From: Cryobacterium levicorallinum
GTDB lineage: Bacteria > Actinomycetota > Actinomycetes > Actinomycetales > Microbacteriaceae
Length of the DNA stretch: 64,000 nt
Direction: 5' to 3'
NCBI RefSeq assembly: GCF_004402405.1
Contig: NZ_SOFE01000008.1
Location: 124,001-188,000, forward strand
Shown here: in pieces, positions 28,340 through 37,904 of the stretch
Layout of the letters: each line of letters begins with the position of its first letter
How positions within the stretch are numbered: the stretch's first letter is position 1
Position numbers and translations under genes: made by a program
The notes under the pieces: model-generated
What the model was told of the DNA's origin: nothing
The model's database searches: none
Seen by the model: the letters and a program-made list of their open reading frames with translations, nothing else

Positions 28340-29590
28340 CTAGTGGGCGACCTGACGACGACGAATCACGAGCGCGCCACCCACTGCGAGCAGCAGCAGA
28401 GCTGCGAGGCCGATCGGGGCACCAGCGAAGCCGGTCGAGGCGAGCGCCTCGGCCGCATCAAAGGACAAGTAGGTCACCGTTCCGGAGGCACTGACGGTGA
28501 AGTAGGCCACGCGAGTGATCGCGGTACCATCTGCGGCAACACCACTCAGGGTGACCGTGTGCACTCCGGCCGCGAGACCGGCTGGCATCACACCGGCGCC
28601 AGAGAAGGCACCGCTGGAGTTGGCAGATCCGAACGCGATCGTGACCGGGGTTGAGCGTACGACCAGGTCATACGCGGAATCCGGAAGCAAACCGGCACCC
28701 GACACGGTGATCTCTGACCCGCCGACGACGTCTCCGACGGCGAAGCCAAGATCGAAGCCTAGGGTGGACACAACCGTCGGCACAACCGTCGGCACAACCG
28801 TCGGCACAACCGTCGGCTCGACCGTCGGCTCGACCGTGGGCACTGGCCCAGCGCCGACGAAGCCGAACAATTTCGCACCAGCGGTCTCGATCCAGTCGTC
28901 CTCATCGAGGCTGCCATCGTTCTCCGAGTACAGCATCACGTACCGCCCAGTGGTCGCCGCGAAGTCATAAGTCGTGACGGCCGTGTTGGTCACCGGTCCA
29001 GTACCGGTCTGAGCCGGCCCGTCCGCCACCGGTCCCGAGGCGACGCTGGTCCACGAGCCGTCGCTCTGAGTCGGCCAGGTCTCTGAATCGGCACTGCTCA
29101 CAAAAAGCTGCGCACGTGTCGTCTGGCCGTCGGAACCCTTCATCTGATAGACCTCGAGTGAGCTGAACGTCGACTCCTGACCGAGGTCCAGAACAACGAA
29201 TCCGACCGAATTCTGTCCGTTCATTTCCCACGTCAATCCTGTATCCGACGAGAACTGGGTGAGAACTCCCCTGGATCCGGTCGTGGGTGACGGATCGCAG
29301 AGGATCACGACCACGTTCCAATACTCTGAGCAGTCCGCATCTTCCCCGGTGACTTCTTCGTCCACGGCGGGACCTGAATAGACCCAAGCGCCGTTGTCGA
29401 AGTTCTCGCCGACGATACCCATCAAACCCGCCGAATTCTTAACACTGGCCCCGGGCAGCAGGTTCGTCTCGTCCGTTGCGAACGACGGGGAGACCCCGGT
29501 TAAGCCGAGAACCATGGTTGCAAGCGCAGCGACCGCGAGGCCGGCAATGACAGGCTTGCGCACGCTTCGCCGGGAAAATAGGTTTTTCAC
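28340..29590 (-). CDS. Sortase-anchored surface protein with LAxTG signal and VPT repeats
   Basis: 416 aa from GTG 29590, 9 bases after GAGGAA; a second GTG at 29596 is possible. Signal peptide (basic FSRRSVRKP, hydrophobic core, SFA cleavage site) to about residue 40. Residues 45-245 look like a discoidin-type beta domain (VGFVVLDLGQESTFSSLEVYQ; GRYVMLYSEND). A PTV(E/V) repeat linker follows, then a beta domain, and finally LASTG, a membrane helix and an RRRQ tail. LASTG fits the LAxTG motif of class E sortases. Probably cell-wall linked; ligand unknown. Confidence 0.8.
   Translation of the reverse strand: MKNLFSRRSVRKPVIAGLAVAALATMVLGLTGVSPSFATDETNLLPGASVKNSAGLMGIVGENFDNGAWVYSGPAVDEEVTGEDADCSEYWNVVVILCDPSPTTGSRGVLTQFSSDTGLTWEMNGQNSVGFVVLDLGQESTFSSLEVYQMKGSDGQTTRAQLFVSSADSETWPTQSDGSWTSVASGPVADGPAQTGTGPVTNTAVTTYDFAATTGRYVMLYSENDGSLDEDDWIETAGAKLFGFVGAGPVPTVEPTVEPTVVPTVVPTVVPTVVSTLGFDLGFAVGDVVGGSEITVSGAGLLPDSAYDLVVRSTPVTIAFGSANSSGAFSGAGVMPAGLAAGVHTVTLSGVAADGTAITRVAYFTVSASGTVTYLSFDAAEALASTGFAGAPIGLAALLLLAVGGALVIRRRQVAH
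28769..28840 (-). repeat. Six 12-bp tandem repeats encoding PTV(E/V)
   Basis: Four identical units CACAACCGTCGG (28769-28816) are followed by two variants, CTCGACCGTCGG and CTCGACCGTGGG. On the coding strand they specify a repeated four-residue linker. Identical units suggest recent copy-number change. Confidence 0.85.
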
Positions 29591-29881
29591 AATCACAGAT
29601 TCCTCGTTCGTAGGGAAAGAGTTGAACTGATGTCCGATTTCCACTGACGGAATCTGCCACCTCGCGGAAATTTACCAGTAAATGTACCCATAATGGGTGT
29701 TTTTTCTTAAAGTGGCCGCGAGCCCTAAACGCCATTCCATCCCCTCGACGACTGGTGCGAGCGACGCAGTGCCTGGCGCACGCCCGAACGGCCCGTGACC
29801 ACGAGCCAGCTTGAGTTTTGTCTATGGTGCACTAGACTGAAGTGTCTTTAGCTAACTCGACTATTACTAGCTGAGAGGGCG

Positions 29882-30083
29882 GTTCTCGAGAAACGCATCG
29901 TGCTGCTTGCAAAGACAAACAATGTTGAGTGGCTTCCGGCGAGTGGAACAAAGCACGACAAGTTCACGTTCAATGGAGTCGTGATCATGCTCCCCGCCAT
30001 CGAGACGTGATCTCGGACAGCGCGGCGAAATGCTCGCCGCGAAAATTCTGAAGGACTTCAGCAAGCCCTCAGTAAGTAGTTGA
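29882..30083 (+). pseudogene. hicA: hicA toxin remnant with two frameshifts
   Basis: Three successive frames together give one HicA-like protein: VLEKRIVLLAKTNNVEW and GTKHDKFTFNGVVIMLP (to about 29995, with the His expected in the RNase active site), then RHRDVISDS (29995-30021), then EMLAAKILKDFSK ending at TGA 30081-30083. One missing base in the C run at 29992-29995 and another near 30025 would explain the shifts. No start codon is clear. It lies directly before hicB. A sequencing error is possible but would need to occur twice. Confidence 0.7.
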
Positions 30084-30106
30084 GGAATAACGATTGGACA
30101 TCGGCA

Positions 30107-30481
30107 ATGGACACCTATGCAGCTACGGTCCGCCGCGACGGACGTTTTTGGTACATCGAAATCCCCGCTCTGGAAGGTGCGACTCAGGCGCGCTCGTTGT
30201 CAGAAGTGGAGGAAATGACGCGTGACTACATCGCATCTTTCCTGGAGGTTGCGGAAGACAGCTTTGAGATGGACATCTCGGTGGAACTCCCCGCGGCCGT
30301 TCAGGAACATGTCGCGGCGGTCCACCTTGCTCGCCACGCTGAAGCTATGGCGCGATCGAGGGCTGCGGCAGAGTGGTCCGCCGCCGCTCGTGAACTTCGC
30401 AACCAGGGGCTCACCGTTCGGGATATTGGTCTGGCGCTCCATATTTCACATCAAAGGGCACAGCAGCTCGTTAGCCAATAA
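30107..30481 (+). CDS. hicB: HicB-family antitoxin with C-terminal HTH
   Basis: 124 aa from ATG 30107; a TTG at 30080 overlapping the hicA stop is an alternative. The N-terminal half is the HicB partial RNase H-like fold (TYAATVRRDGRFWYIEIPALEG, TQARSLSEVEEMTRDYI). The C-terminal part (GLTVRDIGLALHISHQRAQQLVS) is a helix-turn-helix of the sort that represses the hicAB promoter. The toxin gene before it is frameshifted, so this is a solitary antitoxin, possibly in use against related modules. Confidence 0.85.
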   Translation: MDTYAATVRRDGRFWYIEIPALEGATQARSLSEVEEMTRDYIASFLEVAEDSFEMDISVELPAAVQEHVAAVHLARHAEAMARSRAAAEWSAAARELRNQGLTVRDIGLALHISHQRAQQLVSQ

Positions 30482-30705
30482 GTCCCGCCACAGCTCTGAA
30501 CGGCTCATCGCCAACCTCGCCCGCCTCGCAAATTGCCATGCACAAAGAAGCAGCCAAGACGGCATTACGGAGCCAGCGGCTGTTACGGCGCGAGCGATCA
30601 CCTGGTTAGTTTGTCGAGTTCGCCCACCTCTCCGTGACGGCCCACATCTAGTGCCCTATCACGGCTTCACGAGCTAAGTCGGGATAACGAATCTGCTACC
30701 CCGAG
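30482..30705. other. Intergenic region between hicB and the HTH gene
   Basis: No credible gene on either strand. HTH proteins like the next one are often followed by a PIN toxin gene on the same strand; none could be recognised here, even as fragments. Confidence 0.5.
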
Positions 30706-31086
30706 TTAGTGACAGGATTCCCTAGCTTCACCAAAGAACTCAGCCTCGATATCGTCGCCCACCAGCGCCGCGTCGTTCGCCATCGTCGCATCCCAGAACC
30801 GCTCGAACTCCTCGTATGGAATGCGGTTACGGTTGCCGACCTTCACTACATGGATCTCGCCAGCCTTGATTTTCCGCGAGATCGTCGACCGAGAGACCCC
30901 CAACGCTGCGGCGACCTGATCGGGCGTCAACATCCGCTGCTTTGATGTAAGCGTCACCGAGGCGCCCTCGGCGGCGGCCCGCTGTACGTAGGCGGCAACC
31001 TGCTCCAGCCAGGCCGGGCGCGGGTCGCTGTCGCGAGTGTTCGAGCGTACGTCCTCGGGATTGATCGTCAAGTGTGCCAGTGACAT
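30706..31086 (-). CDS. Excisionase/antitoxin-like HTH DNA-binding protein
   Basis: 126 aa from ATG 31086; the frame stays open upstream to the tRNA but without a conserved domain. A central MerR-like excisionase helix-turn-helix (TSKQRMLTPDQVAAALGVSRSTISRKI) is followed by the wing VGNRNRIPYEEFERFW. The C-terminus is acidic (GDDIEAEFFGEA). Relatives are often antitoxins of PIN-domain toxins, or excisionases. No toxin gene follows, so this may be an orphan. No clear Shine-Dalgarno was seen. Confidence 0.65.
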   Translation of the reverse strand: MSLAHLTINPEDVRSNTRDSDPRPAWLEQVAAYVQRAAAEGASVTLTSKQRMLTPDQVAAALGVSRSTISRKIKAGEIHVVKVGNRNRIPYEEFERFWDATMANDAALVGDDIEAEFFGEARESCH

Positions 31087-31265
31087 GATCACATCATAGT
31101 TGCTCTGCACACTCCGTCCAGAGCAAGTGTGCACAGCAATTCTCCTCCGCGCCGCGTGCACGGCCAGCGACGCCTCGGGGTCTCGCGGCATGTGACTCAG
31201 AAGGTGGCACGTGTTCAAACTAGAGCGGGGAGCGCAAACCCGACAATCAGGCCCCGAAACGGTCA

Positions 31266-31307
31266 GAAAAAACCCCGCCGCACTGTGAGACAGTAACGAC
31301 GGGGTTT
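31266..31307 (-). terminator. Terminator of the tRNA-Lys gene
   Basis: Read on the minus strand, AAACCCCG and CGGGGTTT arms enclose an inner ACTGT/ACAGT pairing and are followed by a T run. It lies directly after the tRNA. Confidence 0.88.
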
Positions 31308-31309
31308 GA

Positions 31310-31385
<76 letters not shown>

Positions 31386-31510
31386 ATGTCAAACAGCGGA
31401 ACTATCCGCGGCAACGTGTAACCCTAACACCCCAGGAGGGCATGATGCCAATCGAGGCCGAAAAGCGGCGGTGACCGGCATCCGTTCGTGAAATTACTAT
31501 CCTTGAGACC

Positions 31511-32356
<846 letters not shown>

Positions 32357-32367
32357 GGGCGCCGAAA

Positions 32368-33120
32368 CTAGACTCCGGCACCCGGATCGTCGGGATTCAC
32401 ACCGTTGCGGGCGTTGCGCGCATCGAGGCGGCGCTGCCGCCAAGCCCGGGGGTTGAGCAGCAGAATCGGCTTGGGGATGCGCAGCGCGTACCCGGTCGGA
32501 AGAATCCAGCCGTAGCGTTTGGCCAGCAGTGACAGCGCGGCGCCGCTGAGAATCGCGACTCCGGTGCCGATCGCGACGAATCCGAGCTTGCTCAGGATGA
32601 CCATTTCGGTGCTCGCGAGCAGCGCGCTCGTGGCGTAGAGCGTGTTTCCGCCGAAGATCGTCGGCACCTTGAGCAGCAGAATGTCCCGCACCATGCCGCC
32701 GCCGACGGCCGTGATAATGCCGAGCAAAATCGCCGGGAGCCAGCCGAGACCGGCCTCGAGCGCCTTCTGCGCCCCGACCGCCGACCAGCAGCCCACGGCG
32801 AGCGCGTCGAGCAGCAGCAGCACGCGGCGAGTCCAGCGACCGTTGAAGGTCACGAAGTAGGCGATGACCCCGCCGAGGATGGCGCAGATCAGGTAGGCCG
32901 GGTCGAGCAGTGCGGCCGGCGTGCCCTGCTGCAGCAGCGTGTCGCGAATCATGCCGCCGCCAAGCCCGCTCATGATCGCGAGCACCACGAAGCCGACAAT
33001 GTCGAGGCGTGCGGTGCGCGCGGCGACGCCGCCGAGAATGGCATTGGCGAGCACGCCCGCCAGGTCCACGAAGCGGATTATCTCAAACAGCGTCTCCGAC
33101 TCAGTGTTCACTTGCCCCAT
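32368..33120 (-). CDS. TRIC-like/UPF0126 (YicG family) membrane protein
   Basis: 250 aa with about seven membrane helices built from two repeats. Each repeat carries the glycine-rich signature, GLGGGMIRDTLL and AVGGGMVRDILL. Bacterial relatives fold like trimeric intracellular cation channels or have been linked to glycine uptake; which applies here is unknown. The basic C-terminal tail (AWRQRRLDARNARNG) is cytoplasmic. It is convergent with hisN and divergent from nsrR. Confidence 0.88.
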   Translation of the reverse strand: MGQVNTESETLFEIIRFVDLAGVLANAILGGVAARTARLDIVGFVVLAIMSGLGGGMIRDTLLQQGTPAALLDPAYLICAILGGVIAYFVTFNGRWTRRVLLLLDALAVGCWSAVGAQKALEAGLGWLPAILLGIITAVGGGMVRDILLLKVPTIFGGNTLYATSALLASTEMVILSKLGFVAIGTGVAILSGAALSLLAKRYGWILPTGYALRIPKPILLLNPRAWRQRRLDARNARNGVNPDDPGAGV

Positions 33121-33165
33121 TCTCTCCTACTCTCGGGGCGCGAGCCGCGCACCTACAGTTAGGGA

Positions 33166-33609
33166 ATGAGGATCACTGCTTTTTCCGACGTGTGCCTGCG
33201 GGTCGTCATGCTGCTGGCAGCGGCGCCGGAGAGCATCACGTACACCTCACGGGTCGTCGCCACCGAGGTCGGCACGCCCTACAACCACGTCACCAAGGCC
33301 ATCATGCGGCTCCGCGAGCTGGGCTTGGTCGAGGTCATCCGGGGACGCACCGGCGGCGTGCGCATCAGCACGCTCGGCCGCGAAGCCACCGTCGGGGCTC
33401 TCCTGCGCCAGCTCGATACCCGCACCGATCTGGCAGCGTGCGACTCGCCCGATGGCCCCTGCCCATTATTGAGCGGATGCGGCCTCCGCGGCGCCCTGCG
33501 CCGGGCGCGGGAATCCTTCTACCGCGAGCTCGACGGCATCGTCATCACGGCTCTGCCACACGGAAAACCTAATGGACCGGTTCTGGTCGAACTCGGTCTG
33601 GTGCGGTAG
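33166..33609 (+). CDS. nsrR: Nitric-oxide-sensing Rrf2 regulator NsrR
   Basis: 147 aa. The Rrf2 winged helix is at residues about 2-75 (VATEVGTPYNHVTKAIMRL). Cysteines at 92, 99 and 105 and an Asp at position 8 match the ligands of the [4Fe-4S] cluster known for Streptomyces NsrR; nitric oxide destroys the cluster and lifts repression. It lies directly before hmp on the same strand, the classic target, with a palindrome in the gap. Confidence 0.92.
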   Translation: MRITAFSDVCLRVVMLLAAAPESITYTSRVVATEVGTPYNHVTKAIMRLRELGLVEVIRGRTGGVRISTLGREATVGALLRQLDTRTDLAACDSPDGPCPLLSGCGLRGALRRARESFYRELDGIVITALPHGKPNGPVLVELGLVR

Positions 33610-33624
33610 GACTAAAGTCCCTAA

Positions 33625-33665
33625 TTTCTACAACTTGTAGAAAACATCCGTTTAATTGGTATATC
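33625..33665 (+). promoter_or_regulatory. hmp promoter with probable NsrR operator
   Basis: TTTCTACAACTTGTAGAAA (33625-33643) is a perfect 9-1-9 palindrome. Its right arm supplies a -35-like TTGTAG (33636-33641), and TATATC (33660-33665) fits a -10 after 18 bp. A repressor bound here would block polymerase. Assignment to NsrR rests on gene position. Confidence 0.7.
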
Positions 33666-33723
33666 AAATGCTACTTTTGACGCAGACCCCACGAACGGGT
33701 GTCGCCACGCAGAAGGAGTATTC

Positions 33724-34887
33724 ATGCTCTCGCCCCAGTCTCTCCCCTTCATCGAAGCCACCCTGCCGCTCGTCGGCGAGCGGATGCCCCAGATCGCGAA
33801 GAACTTTTACCACCGCATGCTCACCATTCACCCCGAACTGTTCGACGGGCTGTTCAGCCGCTCCAACCAGAAGAACGGCACGCAGCAGCAGGCCCTCGCC
33901 GGCAGCATCGCCGTCTTCGCGACCCACCTCGTGCAGAACCCTGATACCACGCCGGAGGCCATGCTCTCCCGCATCGCCCACAAGCACGTCTCCCTTTCTA
34001 TTACGCCCGAGCAGTACGACGTCGTCTACAAGTACCTGTTCGAGGCCATCGCCGACGAACTCAGCGACGTCATCACCGCCGACATCGCCGCCGCCTGGAC
34101 CGAGGTCTACTGGTTGATGGCTCACGCCCTGATCAAGATGGAGAAGGGCCTCTACGCCGGACTCGCCAGCGACAAGCCGCTCGCCCCCTGGATCGTTGTG
34201 AAAAAAGAAGCTGCCGGAACCGACGCCGTCACGTTCACCCTTGAACCGGCCGACGACACTCCCGTGACGCCGGCCCTTCCGGGCCAGTACGTCAGCGTCA
34301 CCGCCGTCATGCCCGACGGTATCCGTCAGGTGCGTCAGTATTCGCTCTCGGCCGGCACGGCCACGACCCGCGTCTTCACCACCAAGCTCGACGCCGACGG
34401 CGAGGTCTCCCCCGTGCTGCACCGCGACGTACAGGTCGGTGACACGCTCATCCTCTCCGTGCCGTGTGGCGACATCACTCTCGATGCGGGCACCGGCCCG
34501 TTGGTCCTGGCCTCGGCCGGAATCGGCTGTACGCCCAGCGCCTCGATTCTGCGTTCTCTGGTAGACACCGGCTCAAAGCGTGAGGTGCTCGTACTGCACG
34601 CCGAGAGCAACCTCGAGCGCTGGGCGCTGCGCGACCAGATGAACGAAGACGTCGCCCTGCTGGAGGCGGCCGAACTCGAACTCTGGCTGGAGATCCCGAG
34701 TGAGGGCCACCACGAGGGCTTCATGTCGCTGGAGAACGTGACGATCCCGGAGGACGCCTCGGTGTATCTCTGCGGTCCGCTCCCGTTTATGCAGAGCCTC
34801 CGCTCCCAGGCGCTAAAGTCCGGCGTTCCGGCCGACCGCATCCACTACGAGATCTTCGGCCCCGACCTCTGGCTCGCGGGCGTCTGA
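33724..34887 (+). CDS. hmp: Flavohemoprotein, nitric oxide dioxygenase
   Basis: 387 aa, the usual length; RBS GAAGGAG before ATG 33724. The globin domain has Tyr29 (NFYHRM), Phe44 (GLFSRSNQ) and the proximal His88 (IAHKHVSLSI). The FAD domain carries RQYSLS and the NAD domain GIGCTPSASILRSL and CGPLPFMQSL. It oxidises nitric oxide to nitrate using NAD(P)H and O2. It follows nsrR and an operator-like palindrome, so it is expected to be induced by nitric oxide. Confidence 0.95.
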   Translation: MLSPQSLPFIEATLPLVGERMPQIAKNFYHRMLTIHPELFDGLFSRSNQKNGTQQQALAGSIAVFATHLVQNPDTTPEAMLSRIAHKHVSLSITPEQYDVVYKYLFEAIADELSDVITADIAAAWTEVYWLMAHALIKMEKGLYAGLASDKPLAPWIVVKKEAAGTDAVTFTLEPADDTPVTPALPGQYVSVTAVMPDGIRQVRQYSLSAGTATTRVFTTKLDADGEVSPVLHRDVQVGDTLILSVPCGDITLDAGTGPLVLASAGIGCTPSASILRSLVDTGSKREVLVLHAESNLERWALRDQMNEDVALLEAAELELWLEIPSEGHHEGFMSLENVTIPEDASVYLCGPLPFMQSLRSQALKSGVPADRIHYEIFGPDLWLAGV

Positions 34888-34926
34888 CCTCGGCAGCCTG
34901 GCGCGGGTCCCGCGCTAGGCTGAATC

Positions 34927-36459
34927 GTGGATACTAACGGCGGCATCGAGACAGAACTCAAGTTTGACGTCGACGAAACGGCGCTGCTGCCCCGGTTGTA
35001 CGACCTTCCCGGGGTGCAGACGGTTGCCGCGCCGGTCACCCACGATCTTCAGGCCGTCTATTTCGACACGGCCGATCTTGTGCTCACCGCCCAGCACGTC
35101 ACCCTGCGTCGCCGCACCGGCGGCGACGACGCCGGGTGGCACCTGAAACTGCCGCTGGATGCCGGGCGTCGGCGCGAAATTCACGCACCGCTGGGCAAGC
35201 ACGTACTCGTTTTTAATGGGCACAGCGAAGCGGATGCCGTCCCCGAGTCGCTCGCCCAACTCGTGCGGTTTCACGTGCGGGACTCCCCGCTCGTTCCCGT
35301 GGCCCGGCTGAACACCGAGCGGGTGGTGCATACCCTGATCGGCCTGGGCGGCGAGACCCTCGCGGTGCTCTGCGACGACCACGTTCAGGCCGAGCGTCTC
35401 ACCCCCGATCCGGCAACGACGGCCTGGCGTGAATGGGAGCTCGAACTCATCGATGGTCCGGACGACCTGCTCGACGCCGGGAAGTCCATGCTCGCGGCGA
35501 GCGGCATCCACTTGTCGCTGCACGCGTCAAAGCTGGCCCGCGCCCTCGGCGACCGGTTTCCCGAGCGTCCGGACGCGGCGCCCCGGCGGCCCCGGTCTTC
35601 GGGGTGGGCCGGCGATGTTTTGGTGTTGAACCTGCACGAACAGTACGAGGTGCTGCGCGCCCAGGATCCCCAGGTACGGCAGGCCACAGCCGGAAGCGTG
35701 CACGCCCTGCGCGTCGCCACTCGGCGGCTGCGCTCGGTTCTCGCCACCTATCACTCCCTGCTCGATGCGACCGTGGTGCCGCACCTGCGCAGCGAACTCG
35801 CCTGGCTCGGGGCCGTTCTGGGCGGCTCCCGCGACGAAGAGGTGATACAGCGCCGCCTCACAGGCCACCTCGACCGCGAACCCGAGGGGCTGCTGCTCGG
35901 CCCGATTCGCGAGCGTCTCGGCAGTCGCGCGGATACTGACACCGACGCGGCGCACCACGCGCTCCTGACTGCCCTCAACAGCCACCGCTACTTTCGGCTG
36001 CTCGATGCCCTCGCGGCGCTCGTGACCTCACCGCCGTTCACCGCCGTGGCCAGGCAGGAAGCACGCACGGTCGTGCCGGCACTGATCAATAAGGAATGGA
36101 AGAAACTGCGCCGCGCGGTGCGAACCGCCACGAAAACCGTGCCGGGCGCCGAGCGCGACCTCGCCCTGCACGAGGTGCGCAAGCGGGCCAAGCGGCTGCG
36201 CTATGCGGCTGAGACGGCGCATCCGCTCAGCCGCAAGCGCGCCGCCACGGTCAGTGCCTTCGCCCAGAAACTTCAAACCATTCTCGGCAACCAGCACGAC
36301 AGCGTCATCGCCCGCGAGCGCCTGCTCAAGCGCGGCGCGGTCGACGCCTACCTGCGCGGCGAGAACACCTTCAGCTACGGCCGCCTGCACGCCCTCGAGC
36401 AGCAGAAGGCAGCCGTAGCCGAGTCGAAGTTTTGGCAGGAGTGGAAGAACCGCCCGTGA
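34927..36459 (+). CDS. CYTH and CHAD domain protein
   Basis: 510 aa from GTG 34927. The N-terminal CYTH domain carries the ExExK motif (IETELKF, E8-E10-K12) and further Arg/Lys positions that line a triphosphate tunnel. From about residue 235 a CHAD domain follows, with conserved His and Arg in VHALRVATRRLRSVLATY and LHEVRKRAKRLRYAAE. CHAD domains bind inorganic polyphosphate, and CYTH domains hydrolyse triphosphates. A polyphosphate-linked role is inferred. Confidence 0.9.
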   Translation: MDTNGGIETELKFDVDETALLPRLYDLPGVQTVAAPVTHDLQAVYFDTADLVLTAQHVTLRRRTGGDDAGWHLKLPLDAGRRREIHAPLGKHVLVFNGHSEADAVPESLAQLVRFHVRDSPLVPVARLNTERVVHTLIGLGGETLAVLCDDHVQAERLTPDPATTAWREWELELIDGPDDLLDAGKSMLAASGIHLSLHASKLARALGDRFPERPDAAPRRPRSSGWAGDVLVLNLHEQYEVLRAQDPQVRQATAGSVHALRVATRRLRSVLATYHSLLDATVVPHLRSELAWLGAVLGGSRDEEVIQRRLTGHLDREPEGLLLGPIRERLGSRADTDTDAAHHALLTALNSHRYFRLLDALAALVTSPPFTAVARQEARTVVPALINKEWKKLRRAVRTATKTVPGAERDLALHEVRKRAKRLRYAAETAHPLSRKRAATVSAFAQKLQTILGNQHDSVIARERLLKRGAVDAYLRGENTFSYGRLHALEQQKAAVAESKFWQEWKNRP

Positions 36460-36583
36460 TTACTCGGGCGCGGACGAAGCGGTTAACCTTGGGCAACCGC
36501 AAGCCGCCACTTTGCCGCCAAGAGTCACGCAGCATCCGCAACTGGGCTAAGCTCGCTGCCGCCACCTTAGGAAAGCAGGGTTC

Positions 36584-37771
36584 ATGACTGTTACACCCCT
36601 CATCTGGGTCATCACCATCGCTGTCATCCTGGCTTTGCTCGCCTTCGACTACTTCTTTCATATTCGCAAGGCGCACGTTCCCTCGCTGAAGGAAGCCGCT
36701 GTGTGGTCCTCCATCTACGTCGGCCTGGCCATCCTCTTCGGCATCCTGGTCTTGGTCTTCGGCGGCAGCACGATGGGGTCGGAATATTTCGCCGGCTACA
36801 TTACGGAAAAGGCGCTGTCCGTTGACAACCTGTTTGTCTTCCTGATCATCATGGCGAGCTTCCGGGTTCCCCGCGAAGACCAGCAGAAAGTGTTGCTGTT
36901 CGGCATCGTCTTCTCCCTGATTGCCCGCACCGGGTTCATCTTTCTGGGCGCGGCGCTGATCAATTCCTTCGCCTGGGTGTTCTACATCTTCGGCCTGATT
37001 CTGCTGATCACCGCGGGCAATCTGCTCAAGCCCGAAGCACACGGCGATAATCAGGCGGATAATTTCATGATCCGCCTGGCCAAGCGGAGCTTTCACACCA
37101 CCGACCACTACGACGGCGACAAGCTGTTCACCATGCACGAGGGAAAGAAGGCCCTCACTCCCATGCTGTTGGTCATGGTGGCAATCGGCGGTACGGACAT
37201 CCTGTTCGCGCTGGACTCCATTCCCGCGATCTTCGGGCTGACCCAGAACGTCTACATTGTCTTCACAGCGACCGCGTTCTCGCTGATGGGACTGCGCCAG
37301 CTGTACTTCCTGATCGACGGGCTCCTGGACCGGCTGATTTACCTCTCCTACGGCCTGGCGTTCGTCTTGGCGTTCATCGGCGTCAAGCTGGTGCTCCACG
37401 CGCTCCACGAGAACAATCTGCCGTTCATCAACGGTGGTGTACCGGTCCCGGTCGTGGAAATCAGCACGGGGCTGTCCCTGAGCGTCATCATCGGAGCGCT
37501 CACGATCACCGTCGTGGCCTCGCTGTTGAGTAAGGCGGGCAAAGCCCAGACCGCCATCAACAACGCGCGCCGCCACGCGGTCAGCTACCTCGATCTGGAT
37601 TACACCGCTGATCTGGCCGAGCGCGAGCGGATCTACCGAATGCTGACCGCGGAAGAAGAACAGGTCCTGGCCATGGACCTGAAATACCGCGACAAGGCCA
37701 AGGACATCAACCGCATCCGAGAGCAGGTAGCTGAGGCGCATCGGCAGCATGACGAGTATCTGGCCCGGTAG
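36584..37771 (+). CDS. TerC-family integral membrane protein (Alx/TerC)
   Basis: 395 aa with about nine membrane helices. Conserved acidic membrane motifs are ITEKALSVDNLFVFLII and GGTDILFALDSIPAIF, which in this family are linked to manganese export or tellurite resistance. The cytoplasmic C-terminal 70 residues are charged and helical (AERERIYRMLTAEEEQVLAMD). I looked for a yybP-ykoY manganese riboswitch in the 124 bp upstream and could not recognise one. Confidence 0.9.
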   Translation: MTVTPLIWVITIAVILALLAFDYFFHIRKAHVPSLKEAAVWSSIYVGLAILFGILVLVFGGSTMGSEYFAGYITEKALSVDNLFVFLIIMASFRVPREDQQKVLLFGIVFSLIARTGFIFLGAALINSFAWVFYIFGLILLITAGNLLKPEAHGDNQADNFMIRLAKRSFHTTDHYDGDKLFTMHEGKKALTPMLLVMVAIGGTDILFALDSIPAIFGLTQNVYIVFTATAFSLMGLRQLYFLIDGLLDRLIYLSYGLAFVLAFIGVKLVLHALHENNLPFINGGVPVPVVEISTGLSLSVIIGALTITVVASLLSKAGKAQTAINNARRHAVSYLDLDYTADLAERERIYRMLTAEEEQVLAMDLKYRDKAKDINRIREQVAEAHRQHDEYLAR

Positions 37772-37904
37772 AGCGCGCCGGAACGCCTAACTTCGCCGAG
37801 GTCGTTATTGACAGCGGGTGGGCGCGGGGAGCAAGCTGTGGCACACAATGGTGTCGCGCAATGATGCGTGGGGCCAAGGAACCTTCTTTCGTGAGGAGAA
37901 GCCC

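Noticed and set aside
29867..30064. 65-codon frame antisense to the hicA remnant
   Set aside because: The plus strand reads as HicA in pieces; the antisense frame has no family features or ribosome binding site.
30482..30705. PIN-domain toxin partner for the orphan HTH protein
   Set aside because: No frame in this stretch shows PIN motifs or adequate length.
36460..36583. Possible yybP-ykoY manganese riboswitch before the TerC gene
   Set aside because: TerC genes often have one, but neither the conserved loop sequences nor the paired arms could be recognised.
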